A stretch of DNA of 19,572 nucleotides from CAZKAP01 sp964550895. Lineage in GTDB: Bacteria > Bacteroidota > Bacteroidia > Flavobacteriales > Flavobacteriaceae. Under the pieces are notes generated by a model. That model did no database searches. It was given only the letters and a program-made list of their open reading frames with translations, and was not told the DNA's origin. The stretch covers positions 1-19,572 of the forward strand of contig CAZKAP010000049.1 in NCBI GenBank assembly GCA_964550895.1, read 5' to 3'. Made by a program: the position numbers and the translations under genes. Shown here one piece after another: positions 6,471 to 14,886 of this stretch. Each line of letters opens with the position of its first letter. Position 1 is the first letter of the stretch.

Positions 6471-8891
6471 TTATCTCAGCTGCGCACTGAACTGTTTCTC
6501 CATAGAATCTACGATGCGTTTCACCACCTTGTCTATGTGTTTTTCGGTAAGGGTCTTTTGGTTATCCAATAGGGTTATCCTCAGTCCGTAGGCCTTCTTG
6601 TCCTTGCCCAGTTCCTTCCCCTCAAAAACATCGAACAATTGAACGGAACGAATCAGTTTCCTGTCAATAGGATAGATGCTTTTCTGCAACTCGGCGAAGC
6701 TTACGGATCGGTCGAGCAACAGAGAAAAATCGCGAAACACTTCGGGGTATCTGGGTATTTCAGTGAATTGAATACTGGTATGGCTTAAGGCTGCCATAAC
6801 GGATTCCCAGTACACCTCTGCAAAAGCCAGGGGAATATCGATGTCGAATCCATCCAGCAGTTCCGGGCTGACTTGAGTGATCCGGGCGAATTCCACCCGG
6901 GAGTCTCTGTCCGCCAGAGTCAGGGTTTCGCCTTCGGGCCCCGTATGGGCGCTTTCTTCGATGGCGGAGTTTAATCCCAGTTTGTACAACAGGGACTCCA
7001 CCACGCCCTTGAGTTCGAAAAATCTCGAGGTCTTTGGCCTGGGAATCCACTGGTCGGCCTTGCCCGCACGGGCACACCAGATTCCCAGGACCGCCTTCTG
7101 CCGAAATTCCCTCTCCTCCATGAGGTAGGTGTGGCCGAATTCGAAAAACATCAGTTCCTGTTGCTTGCGATTCAGGTTGTGCGAGACTACCTGAAGCCCG
7201 GAGGTTAGAAGCTCACTCCGCATTTCTGCCAGTTCACTGCTCAGGGGATTGATCAGACGGACCGGACTCCCAGGTAACTCTCCCCGGTCCGACACGGGAA
7301 CCAGGCTGTTGGTCATGATTTCTGAAAAGCCCTGGTAACAAAGTAGTGCAGCGATTTCCGATCGTAGCTTTTCATTCATATCGGCCTGATATGGCGGAAG
7401 GGAAAATGAAAAGCCCGTGCTGGATTTGATGTTGTTGTATCCATATACCCGGAGTATTTCCTCGATGACATCGATCTTGCGCGTGACGTCCTGACGGTAC
7501 TGAGGCGGGCGAAGGCTCAACTGACCGGCCTTCTCGTCGAGAACGGCTATGTCGAGACTCTGCAGTATGGATCGTATAACCTTATCCGGGATGTGTCCCC
7601 CGGCGACGCGTCGAACGTCGTCGTATGACATACTTAGCACCTGATGAACCGGGAGTTGTCCATGCAGATCCCAGGCCAGTGATTCCACTTGCCCTCCGGC
7701 GGTACGTACAATCAGATCGGCTGCATAGAACAGGAAATCCAGGACACCGTTGGCATCGATGCCACGTTCGAAACGGAAGGAGGCGTCTGTACTCAGACCG
7801 TGTCGCTTGGCCGTCTTGCGGATACTGATGGGATCGAAATAGGCGCTTTCCAGAAAAATGCCTGTAGTCGATTCGCTCACTCCGGAATCGAGACCCCCAT
7901 ATACTCCCGCAATACATAGCGGCTTTTCCGCATCACAAATCATAAGGTCTTCGGAATGCAGGATGCGTTCCTCTCCATCGAGCGTTGTGAACGGGGTTCC
8001 CTCGGGTACCTGGCCCACCCGTATGGTCTGACCGGCAATTTGATCCAGATCGAATGCGTGTAGGGGTTGTCCGACATCGTGGAGGACGTAGTTGGTGATG
8101 TCCACAACATTGTTGATGGGCTTCAGTCCAATGGATTTGAGCCGATTCTGTAACCAGGCAGGGGAGGGAGAGACCTCGAAACCCCGGATAATCAGACCTG
8201 CATAGCGGGGCGCCCGATCGGGCGAATCGACTTTGACCTGGAAATCCGGTTGTTTATGGGATACTTCATAACGCGGGTAGGAACGTGGATTCAAGTCCTT
8301 GTGGATTCCCTTTTGAATCAGCCCGGCCCTCAGATCACGGGCCACACCGAAATGGCTCATGGCATCGGATCGATTGGGAGTAAGTCCGATCTCGATTTGT
8401 ATGTCCCGATATACCTCGAAAACCTGATCGCAGGGCGTACCCGGTGTGAGTTCCGCATCCAGTACCATGATGCCCTCATGGGATTGGCCGAGACCCAATT
8501 CGTCTTCGGCACAGATCATTCCCATGCTGACCTCTCCCCGTATTTTTCCTTTCTTGATATTCCAGGAATCTCCGTCTGCGGTATACAGTGTGGTCCCTAC
8601 AGTAGCCACGGGGACTTTTTGGCCGGCGGCAACATTCGGGGCGCCACATACGATCTGTACGGGCTCTCCGTCTCCCAGATCGACCCGGGTGAGCTTGAGC
8701 TTGTCCGCATTCGGGTGTTTCCTGCATTCCAGCACCTCTCCGACAATGACGCCTTTCAGACTTCCTGGAATCGATTCGAATTCCTCTAGGCCTTCTACTT
8801 CCAGGCCCAGATCCGTGAGTATGGCCGAAACCTCTTCCGGACTTTCATCCACTTGCAGGAAGGTCCTGAGCCACCCGTACGAAACTTTCAT
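6471..8891 (-). CDS. pheT: Phenylalanine--tRNA ligase, beta subunit
   Basis: The 806-residue length is normal for bacterial PheT (about 795-810). The domains appear in the expected order. The N-terminal PheT start MKVSYGWLRTF leads into the EMAP/OB tRNA-binding domain (about 40-150, with CRKHPNADKLKLTRVD). The B3/B4 editing region follows (about 210-380, with NNVVDITNYVLHD and GQPLHAFDLD). The B5 DNA-binding-like domain is at about 400-470. A catalytic-like core comes next, and the C-terminal FDX-ACB anticodon-binding domain (about 712-806) begins at RYPEVFRDFSLLLDR. With PheS it forms the (alpha-beta)2 enzyme that charges tRNA-Phe and hydrolyses mischarged Tyr-tRNA. pheS is not next to it, which is usual in Bacteroidota. 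It has its own promoter in the 85-base gap after leuB and appears to be a single-gene unit. Confidence 0.98.
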   Translation of the reverse strand: MKVSYGWLRTFLQVDESPEEVSAILTDLGLEVEGLEEFESIPGSLKGVIVGEVLECRKHPNADKLKLTRVDLGDGEPVQIVCGAPNVAAGQKVPVATVGTTLYTADGDSWNIKKGKIRGEVSMGMICAEDELGLGQSHEGIMVLDAELTPGTPCDQVFEVYRDIQIEIGLTPNRSDAMSHFGVARDLRAGLIQKGIHKDLNPRSYPRYEVSHKQPDFQVKVDSPDRAPRYAGLIIRGFEVSPSPAWLQNRLKSIGLKPINNVVDITNYVLHDVGQPLHAFDLDQIAGQTIRVGQVPEGTPFTTLDGEERILHSEDLMICDAEKPLCIAGVYGGLDSGVSESTTGIFLESAYFDPISIRKTAKRHGLSTDASFRFERGIDANGVLDFLFYAADLIVRTAGGQVESLAWDLHGQLPVHQVLSMSYDDVRRVAGGHIPDKVIRSILQSLDIAVLDEKAGQLSLRPPQYRQDVTRKIDVIEEILRVYGYNNIKSSTGFSFSLPPYQADMNEKLRSEIAALLCYQGFSEIMTNSLVPVSDRGELPGSPVRLINPLSSELAEMRSELLTSGLQVVSHNLNRKQQELMFFEFGHTYLMEEREFRQKAVLGIWCARAGKADQWIPRPKTSRFFELKGVVESLLYKLGLNSAIEESAHTGPEGETLTLADRDSRVEFARITQVSPELLDGFDIDIPLAFAEVYWESVMAALSHTSIQFTEIPRYPEVFRDFSLLLDRSVSFAELQKSIYPIDRKLIRSVQLFDVFEGKELGKDKKAYGLRITLLDNQKTLTEKHIDKVVKRIVDSMEKQFSAQLR

Positions 8892-8911
8892 ACCGTTGTG
8901 TTTTTCGCCGA

Positions 8912-8919
8912 CAAAGATA
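8912..8919 (-). promoter_or_regulatory. -7 promoter element (TATCTTTG) for pheT
   Basis: TATCTTTG on the minus strand is the most common form of the Bacteroidota -7 element and lies 20 bases upstream of the pheT ATG. A TTTG at 8933-8936 is 13 bases further upstream, shorter than the usual 17-23 spacing, so the -33 element is uncertain. Confidence 0.65.
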
Positions 8920-8976
8920 GAGATATGCCTGTCAAAATGCTGGTGCAGGCTTATTCGTCAGGATGATGGGCGGAAA

Positions 8977-10041
8977 TCAATCCACCCGTTTAATATACGA
9001 AGCAATATGATCGCCCACCTCCCGGGTACCATAGCCCGAATCGGCATTGAGGTCCGGAGTAACCACACCGGCATCCAGGGACGATTGTACGGCCTGCCTG
9101 AGTTCATCAGCTTCTTCCTGCATATGCAGGTATTCGAGCAGCATGGCCGCTGAGAGCACCGAAGCTATCGGATTGGCTATGTTCCTGCCTTTGGCCTGGG
9201 GGTAGGAACCGTGGATGGGTTCGAACAGTCCGTTTTCCGACCCTATGGAGGCCGAGGCCAGCAGTCCTATGGACCCGCCGATCACACTTCCTTCGTCCGA
9301 GAGGATGTCGCCGAACATATTTTCCGTGAGAATCACATCGAATTGGGAAGGATTCAGCACGAGCTGCATGGCAGCATTATCCACGAACAGGAAATCCAGT
9401 TCCACCCCGGGGTAGTCTCCGGCGAGTTGGCTGACCACCCTTCGCCAGAGCCTGGAAGACTCGAGCACATTGGCCTTATCGACCAGGGTGAGCTTATTCC
9501 TGCGATTGCCAGCGGCTTCGAAGGCCAGTCGGGCGATTCTCTCAATTTCCCCAGCGTGATATTCGCACAGATCTGAGGCGGTCTGCTGGTCCGGGCTGAG
9601 TTTCTTCTCACCGAAGTAGATTCCTCCCGTCAATTCCCGGTAGATAACGAAATCTGTCCCGGATATGATCGATTCTTTCAGGGGGGATTTCCCCAGCAGG
9701 CTTGGGTAGGCCTGAACGGGTCTAATGTTTGCGAACAGCCCCAATTCCTTGCGCAGCTTCAGCAGTCCCTGTTCAGGACGTACCGGGGCATCGGGATTGG
9801 AGTCGTAACGGGGATCCCCTATGGATCCGAAGAGTATGGCATCCGAAGACCTGCAGATATGGAGTGTTTCGTCCGGCAGGGGGGTCCCGGTCTCGTCTAT
9901 GGCAATGGCCCCCACCAGCGCCTCATTAAATTCGAATTGATGTTTGTACCGGCTCGCTATGGCCTTCAGGCATTTGACCGCCTCAGCGGCTACTTCTGGC
10001 CCTATGCCGTCTCCGGCAAGCAGGGCAATGGTCTTGTTCAT
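8977..10041 (-). CDS. leuB: 3-isopropylmalate dehydrogenase
   Basis: LeuB oxidatively decarboxylates 3-isopropylmalate to 2-ketoisocaproate using NAD+, the last leucine-specific step. The start at 10041 gives 354 residues, the usual size, beginning MNKTIALLAGDGIGPEV with the family's N-terminal nucleotide/substrate loop. Further family motifs are YRELTGGIYFG, VDKANVL (catalytic Lys) and ENMFGDILSDEGSVIGGSIGLL-type metal-binding residues (Asp in GDILSDE). It is the last gene of the operon, five bases after the leuD stop. A TTG at 10050 overlapping the leuD stop would add three residues, but the ATG is the more natural start. Confidence 0.97.
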   Translation of the reverse strand: MNKTIALLAGDGIGPEVAAEAVKCLKAIASRYKHQFEFNEALVGAIAIDETGTPLPDETLHICRSSDAILFGSIGDPRYDSNPDAPVRPEQGLLKLRKELGLFANIRPVQAYPSLLGKSPLKESIISGTDFVIYRELTGGIYFGEKKLSPDQQTASDLCEYHAGEIERIARLAFEAAGNRRNKLTLVDKANVLESSRLWRRVVSQLAGDYPGVELDFLFVDNAAMQLVLNPSQFDVILTENMFGDILSDEGSVIGGSIGLLASASIGSENGLFEPIHGSYPQAKGRNIANPIASVLSAAMLLEYLHMQEEADELRQAVQSSLDAGVVTPDLNADSGYGTREVGDHIASYIKRVD

Positions 10042-10046
10042 GAGAT

Positions 10047-10631
10047 TCAAAGTCGTTTTTCAAATGCGTCGATTTCCGCCTTTTTACTGACCAGGAAATC
10101 GATGTCGTCATAACCGTTTATCAGGCACATTTTTTTATATGCATCCAGCTCGAAAGTGCCCTCATAACCGAATTCAGGCACACTCAATGACTGCAGCTCC
10201 AGGTCGACCACAAATTCCAGGGAAGGATCCTGTCCCACGGCCTCCAGCAACCGGGTTACATCCGGACCGGGCAGCTGTATGGGAAGAAGTCCATTATTCA
10301 GGGCGTTTCCTCTGAAAATATCGGCAAAATAGCCGGATACCACTACCCGAAACCCGTAATCGGTTAGAGCCCAGGCCGCGTGCTCGCGGCTCGAACCACT
10401 GCCAAAGTTTTCACCGGTTAGAAGGATTTGCCCCTTGAAAGTAGGATCGTTGAGAACAAAGTCCTCGATCAGGCTTCCATCCGGCTGGTACCTCCAGTCA
10501 CGGAACAGGTTATCTCCGAAGCCTACCTTATCCGTTGCCTTGAGGAAGCGGGCGGGTATTATCTGGTCGGTGTCTATATTCTCCACGGGCAAGGGAACGG
10601 CCGTTGAGGTCAGTTTCTTAAAAGGTTTCAT
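10047..10631 (-). CDS. leuD: 3-isopropylmalate dehydratase, small subunit
   Basis: LeuD supplies the swivel domain of the aconitase-like isomerase that converts 2-isopropylmalate to 3-isopropylmalate together with LeuC. From the ATG at 10631 it has 194 residues, close to the usual 190-200. Family features are PVENIDTDQIIPARFLK near the N-terminus, GENFGSGSSREHAAWAL with the substrate-loop residues, and SGYFADIFRGNALNNGLLPI. It begins six bases after the leuC stop. An in-frame TTG at 10637 would bring the start directly against that stop. Spacing on both sides indicates tight co-transcription and probable translational coupling. Confidence 0.97.
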   Translation of the reverse strand: MKPFKKLTSTAVPLPVENIDTDQIIPARFLKATDKVGFGDNLFRDWRYQPDGSLIEDFVLNDPTFKGQILLTGENFGSGSSREHAAWALTDYGFRVVVSGYFADIFRGNALNNGLLPIQLPGPDVTRLLEAVGQDPSLEFVVDLELQSLSVPEFGYEGTFELDAYKKMCLINGYDDIDFLVSKKAEIDAFEKRL

Positions 10632-10637
10632 GTGCAA

Positions 10638-12005
10638 TTAGTTTAGTACAACCTTACCGTATATGGCCGCCCTGGCGGCAGTCAGGGGACTGGCCAGGAG
10701 GGTTCGGGCCCCCGGTCCCTGTCGCCCCTCGAAGTTGCGGTTGGAAGTCGAAACGCAATACTTTCCAGCCGGAATCTTATCCTCATTCATACCCAGACAG
10801 GCCGAACAGCCCGACTGACGGATTTCGAAACCCGCCGCCTGGAATATGGCATCCAGACCCTCCTCCCGGATTTGGGCAGAGACCTGCTGTGACCCGGGGA
10901 CAATCAGCGCGGTAACGTCCTGATGCTTGCGTTTGCCCTGGATTTCTTCGGCTACAATGCGAAAGTCCTCTATTCTGGAGTTCGTGCAGCTGCCAATGAA
11001 TACATATTCAACGGGATGTCCCAGGAGATTCTGACCGGGTTCAAGGCCCATATAAGCCAGGGATTTACGAAAAGAGGGATCGTCCGTTTGCGGTATGAGG
11101 TCTCCAATAGCGACTCCCATGCCCGGATTGGTCCCATAGGTAATCATGGGGGCGATGTCATCGGCATGAAATCGGTGTTCCTGATCGAATACGGTGCCCT
11201 CGTCGGTCGGCAGGGTTTTCCAGTATTCCAGCTTTTCGTCCCATTCGGCATCTTTGGGGGCGAACTCCCGGCCCTTCACATAGTCGTATGTAGTTTGGTC
11301 CGGGGCGATCATTCCTCCCCGCGCACCCATTTCTATGCTCATGTTGCAGACGGTCATACGGCCCTCCATGCTCATATCCCGGAACACTTCCCCGGCATAC
11401 TCGACGAAGTACCCGGTACCGGAATGGGTTCCCAGCCGCGCGATGATGTACAGTATCACATCTTTGGGCAACACCCCTTCCCTAAGCGTACCATCTACGG
11501 TTATCCGCATTTTTTTGGGTTTGTTCAGAAGCAGGCACTGGCTGGCAAAGACCTGGGCCACCTGACTGGTTCCTATTCCGAAGGCAATCGTACCGAATGC
11601 CCCGTGGGTTGAAGTGTGACTGTCTCCGCAGACCATAGTCATGCCGGGCTGGGTGATGCCGAGTTCAGGAGCCATCACATGCACAATACCCTGGTAGGGA
11701 TGTCCCAGGCCATAGAGGGTAACCCCATGTTTTTCACAGTTCTCCGTAAGCATGGCCACCTGTTTACGGGAAAGGGCTTCCTGTATGGGCAGGTGCTGAT
11801 TCTGCGTGGGTACATTGTGGTCCGCCGTTGCTACCGTTCGTTCCGGTCGAAACAGGCCCAGTCCGCGTGATTCGATTTCCGAAAACGCCTGAGGGCTGGT
11901 TACTTCATGAATCAGGTGCTTGTCTATGTACAAGATGTCGGGACCGTTGTCTACGCTGGAAACCACATGGGCGTCCCAGACTTTGTCGAAGAGGGTCTTC
12001 TTCAT
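10638..12005 (-). CDS. leuC: 3-isopropylmalate dehydratase, large subunit
   Basis: This 455-residue aconitase-family subunit carries the [4Fe-4S] cluster of isopropylmalate isomerase. The three cluster cysteines are visible: C340 in FIGSCTNSR, and C400 and C403 in SGCSACLGMNEDK. The N-terminal ATADHNVPT and VCGDSHTSTHGAFG motifs are characteristic of LeuC, and the length is only slightly below the common 465-470. It starts at ATG 12005, 18 bases after the leuA stop, and is followed almost directly by leuD, its obligate partner. Confidence 0.98.
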   Translation of the reverse strand: MKKTLFDKVWDAHVVSSVDNGPDILYIDKHLIHEVTSPQAFSEIESRGLGLFRPERTVATADHNVPTQNQHLPIQEALSRKQVAMLTENCEKHGVTLYGLGHPYQGIVHVMAPELGITQPGMTMVCGDSHTSTHGAFGTIAFGIGTSQVAQVFASQCLLLNKPKKMRITVDGTLREGVLPKDVILYIIARLGTHSGTGYFVEYAGEVFRDMSMEGRMTVCNMSIEMGARGGMIAPDQTTYDYVKGREFAPKDAEWDEKLEYWKTLPTDEGTVFDQEHRFHADDIAPMITYGTNPGMGVAIGDLIPQTDDPSFRKSLAYMGLEPGQNLLGHPVEYVFIGSCTNSRIEDFRIVAEEIQGKRKHQDVTALIVPGSQQVSAQIREEGLDAIFQAAGFEIRQSGCSACLGMNEDKIPAGKYCVSTSNRNFEGRQGPGARTLLASPLTAARAAIYGKVVLN

Positions 12006-12023
12006 GTAACGCTGTCGATTATA

Positions 12024-13190
12024 TTATCCGGTAGTGCTGATACCCTTGATCTTCATGATTTCCTGGATATCACCGTCGATTACTTCTTTCTTGCGGTCGG
12101 CGAAACGCAAAAACTCCTCATAAACCTCGTCCAGTTGGAGTTTCGTTAATTCGTAACCCAGATTCTTCGCCCGGTATGCCAGAGCTGCCCTTCCGCTTCT
12201 TGCCGTGAGTATAATGGCCGATTCGTTTACGCCCACGTCCGCAGGATCGATGATCTCGTAGGTCTCGCGATTCTTGATCACCCCATCCTGGTGGATACCT
12301 GAGCTGTGGGCAAATGCATTTGCGCCTACTATGGCCTTGTTCGGTTGTACGGGCATGCCCATGCTTTGTGAAACCAGCTGGCTGAGCTCATTCAGCATCT
12401 TGCTGTTGATTCCCGTGTCCAGGCCCAGCGCAGGGTGTTGCCTCATGATCATGACTACTTCTTCCAATGAGGTATTGCCCGCGCGTTCTCCCACTCCGTT
12501 TATGGTACACTCGATCTGTCGGGCCCCGTGCTGTACCCCGGCAATGGAATTGGCAGTGGCCAGTCCCAGATCGTTATGGCAGTGGCAGGAAATAATGGCC
12601 TTTTCGATGCCCTTTACATTCTCTACCAGGTAACGGATCTTGGCGCCGTAATCGGCAGGAAGGCAATAACCGGTGGTGTCCGGAATATTCAGAACGGTTG
12701 CCCCTGCTTCGATCACGGCCTCGCATACCCGCGCCAGAAAATCATTGTCGGTGCGTCCGGCATCTTCGGCATAGAATTCGACATCATCCACAAAAGATTT
12801 GGCGTAGGCGACACATTCCACCGCGCGCTTAAGGATATCCTCACGGGTCGAATTAAACTTGAAGCGAATGTGGGAATCGGAGGTTCCAATACCCGTATGT
12901 ATTCTGGGTTTTTTCGCATGCTTCAGCGCGTCGGCCGCTACTTCGATATCCTTCTTGACCGCCCGGGTGAGGCCGCAAACTGTCGCATTTTTCACGAGCT
13001 TTGCGATTTCTTCCACCGACTTAAAGTCCCCGGGACTCGAAATGGGAAAACCGGCTTCGATGATATCAACTCCCAGTTCATCGAGTTTTTCCGCAATAAC
13101 AAGTTTTTGGGAAGTATCCAGTTTACAGCCCGGAACCTGTTCCCCATCCCGGAGGGTCGTATCAAAAATGTGTACCTTATCTTTAGCCAT
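12024..13190 (-). CDS. leuA: 2-isopropylmalate synthase, short form without the regulatory domain
   Basis: LeuA condenses acetyl-CoA with 2-ketoisovalerate, the committed step of leucine synthesis. The 388 residues contain the complete catalytic barrel: FDTTLRDGEQVPG (9-21), the metal-binding CHCHNDLG (202-209; H203 and H205), NGVGERAGNTSLEE (231-244) and the HSSGIHQDGV segment (295-304). The sequence stops soon after the linker subdomain at KGISTTG. It therefore lacks the roughly 130-residue C-terminal LeuA dimer domain that binds leucine in E. coli-type enzymes (about 520 residues). Homocitrate synthase or citramalate synthase are alternatives for short forms, but its place at the head of leuC-leuD-leuB makes 2-isopropylmalate synthase by far the most likely. 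It is the first gene of the operon. Confidence 0.93.
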   Translation of the reverse strand: MAKDKVHIFDTTLRDGEQVPGCKLDTSQKLVIAEKLDELGVDIIEAGFPISSPGDFKSVEEIAKLVKNATVCGLTRAVKKDIEVAADALKHAKKPRIHTGIGTSDSHIRFKFNSTREDILKRAVECVAYAKSFVDDVEFYAEDAGRTDNDFLARVCEAVIEAGATVLNIPDTTGYCLPADYGAKIRYLVENVKGIEKAIISCHCHNDLGLATANSIAGVQHGARQIECTINGVGERAGNTSLEEVVMIMRQHPALGLDTGINSKMLNELSQLVSQSMGMPVQPNKAIVGANAFAHSSGIHQDGVIKNRETYEIIDPADVGVNESAIILTARSGRAALAYRAKNLGYELTKLQLDEVYEEFLRFADRKKEVIDGDIQEIMKIKGISTTG

Positions 13191-13211
13191 AGCAGATGCA
13201 TAACGAATATT

Positions 13212-13239
13212 CGAAGATACTAATTTCGGCTTGCACCAA
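13212..13239 (-). promoter_or_regulatory. Promoter of the leuA-leuC-leuD-leuB operon
   Basis: On the minus strand TTGG (13236-13239) is followed, after about 16 bases, by TATCTTCG (13212-13219). The latter has one mismatch to the Bacteroidota -7 consensus TAnnTTTG. The arrangement resembles the -33/-7 layout of the group's primary sigma factor. Transcription should start near 13207, giving a leader of roughly 15-20 bases before the leuA ATG. That is too short for a leader peptide or attenuator. Confidence 0.5.
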
Positions 13240-13341
13240 GGCCCTCCGGGACTCTAGCATAGGCTGCCTAACGGATGTCCGACTACAGCTTTTCAAAAGA
13301 AAATCCTTCAAAGGCAGGAGATTACTAAGACCGAACCTACG

Positions 13342-14886
13342 ATGACCATTCCGACCAAAGATCCTCTCTTTACGCTGATCAAATCCCTGTCGAAGTCGGA
13401 GAAACGCCAGTTTCGATTGTATGCGGGCAGACTGGGGGTGAATCAGGACGCCAAATTCATCGCCCTGTTCAACCTTATGGAAAAAATGTCGTCCTACGAC
13501 GAAGACAGCGTACGCCAGAGCGGTATCGTATCCCGTTCCCAGCTGGCAAATTTAAAGGCACACCTCTATAAGCAGATACTGATCAGCCTTCGATTGAATC
13601 CGGCTAATCGGGACCTGCCCCTTCAGATAAGAGAACAATTGGACTTTGCCACCATACTCTACCACAAAGGGTTGTACCGCCAGAGCCTTAAAATTCTGGA
13701 CAAGGCAAAAAATATGGCGCTACAACACGAAGAAAAGAACATCGCCTACGAAATTCTGGAGTTCGAGAAACTGATCGAGACCCAGTACATCACCCGCAGC
13801 ATACCGGATCGTGCCGAGGAACTGAGTCGTCAGGCGAGCGATCTCTCCGCCCAGAATGAACTGGCCAGCCGTTTCTCCAATTTGTCTTTGCTTTTATACG
13901 GTCAGATGCTCAAGGTGGGTTATGTCCGGAATGACGACGATCTGGAGCGCGTGAAGAATTTCTTTCGCAGCCACTTGCCGGAATACGATCCGAACTGCCT
14001 GGGATTCCGTGAGCGTTTATGGATTTTCAAGGCACACCTGTGGTACAGCTTCCTGATACAGGATTTTCTGGGCAGTTATAAATACGCCCGAAAGTGGGTG
14101 GACCTGTTCGAGCAGTACCCGGATATGGTGCGCCGGCATCCGGTCTTCTACCTCAAGGGAAATCACTATCTCCTGGAATCGTTGTTTCTGGTGCGCTACC
14201 GTTCTCAATTCGTGGAAACCCTGCAATTTCTGGAAAAACGACTGGACGGCAAGGATTTTCCCTCTTCGGATAACATACAGTCGCTCAAGTTTCTGTATCT
14301 CAGCAGCAACCAACTGAACCGGCACTTCCTGGAAGGCACCTTCGAGCGCGGACTGCAGTGGGTGCCACGCGTGGAATACGGTATCGAAAAGCACAAGGGC
14401 CGGATTGACGTGCACCATGTGATGCTGCTGTATTACAAGCTGGCGTGCATGTACTTCGGCAGTGGAGATCACAAGAACTGCATACGATATCTGAACCGGA
14501 TCATTGGAAGTAAAGACCTGAAAATGAGGGAAGATTTGATGTGTTTTGCGCGCGTGCTCAACCTTGTGGCCCACTACGAAGCCGGAATGGATTACCACCT
14601 GGAGATTCAACTCCGGAGTACCTATAAGTTTTTGATCAAAATGAATAACCTGCAGGCCGTGCAGCGGGCCATGATCAAATTCCTCAGGGGGCTGGGTGAC
14701 ATGTACCCCGGAGAGCTCAATGCCGCATTCCGCGGTTTATACGAGGAACTCCGGGCATATGAAAATCATCCGTATGAAAAAAGGGCTTTCCTCTACCTCG
14801 ACATCATCAGTTGGCTCGAGAGTCACCTCCAACAACGTCCTGTGGCCGAAATCATCAGGGAAAAAGCGGCACTGCTCACTCGCTAG
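13342..14886 (+). CDS. Helical-repeat (TPR-like) protein, function unknown
   Basis: A 514-residue, almost entirely helical cytoplasmic protein with no signal peptide or membrane helix. The N-terminal segment DPLFTLIKSLSKSEKRQFRLYAG (about 7-29) is a characteristic opening that I associate with a conserved but uncharacterised Bacteroidota family. After it come helix pairs with TPR-like spacing, for example ILYHKGLYRQSLKILDKAK (about 110-130) and LACMYFGSGDHKNCIRYLNRI (about 367-388), suggesting a superhelical protein-binding scaffold. No enzymatic motif is visible. It is divergent from leuA, 151 bases apart, and its last 11 bases overlap the end of the opposing pseudouridine synthase gene. I see no convincing promoter element. 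The function should not be guessed from the neighbouring leucine operon. Confidence 0.8.
   Translation: MTIPTKDPLFTLIKSLSKSEKRQFRLYAGRLGVNQDAKFIALFNLMEKMSSYDEDSVRQSGIVSRSQLANLKAHLYKQILISLRLNPANRDLPLQIREQLDFATILYHKGLYRQSLKILDKAKNMALQHEEKNIAYEILEFEKLIETQYITRSIPDRAEELSRQASDLSAQNELASRFSNLSLLLYGQMLKVGYVRNDDDLERVKNFFRSHLPEYDPNCLGFRERLWIFKAHLWYSFLIQDFLGSYKYARKWVDLFEQYPDMVRRHPVFYLKGNHYLLESLFLVRYRSQFVETLQFLEKRLDGKDFPSSDNIQSLKFLYLSSNQLNRHFLEGTFERGLQWVPRVEYGIEKHKGRIDVHHVMLLYYKLACMYFGSGDHKNCIRYLNRIIGSKDLKMREDLMCFARVLNLVAHYEAGMDYHLEIQLRSTYKFLIKMNNLQAVQRAMIKFLRGLGDMYPGELNAAFRGLYEELRAYENHPYEKRAFLYLDIISWLESHLQQRPVAEIIREKAALLTR

Noticed and set aside
10632..10637. TTG start for leuD directly against the leuC stop (and the TTG at 10050 for leuB)
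   Set aside because: In both cases an in-frame ATG lies two or three codons downstream and matches the usual N-terminus better.
12528..13223. A long plus-strand frame opposite leuA (231 codons)
   Set aside because: It mirrors codon constraints of leuA, shows no family resemblance and runs through the leuA promoter. The same holds for the long antisense frames over pheT and leuC.
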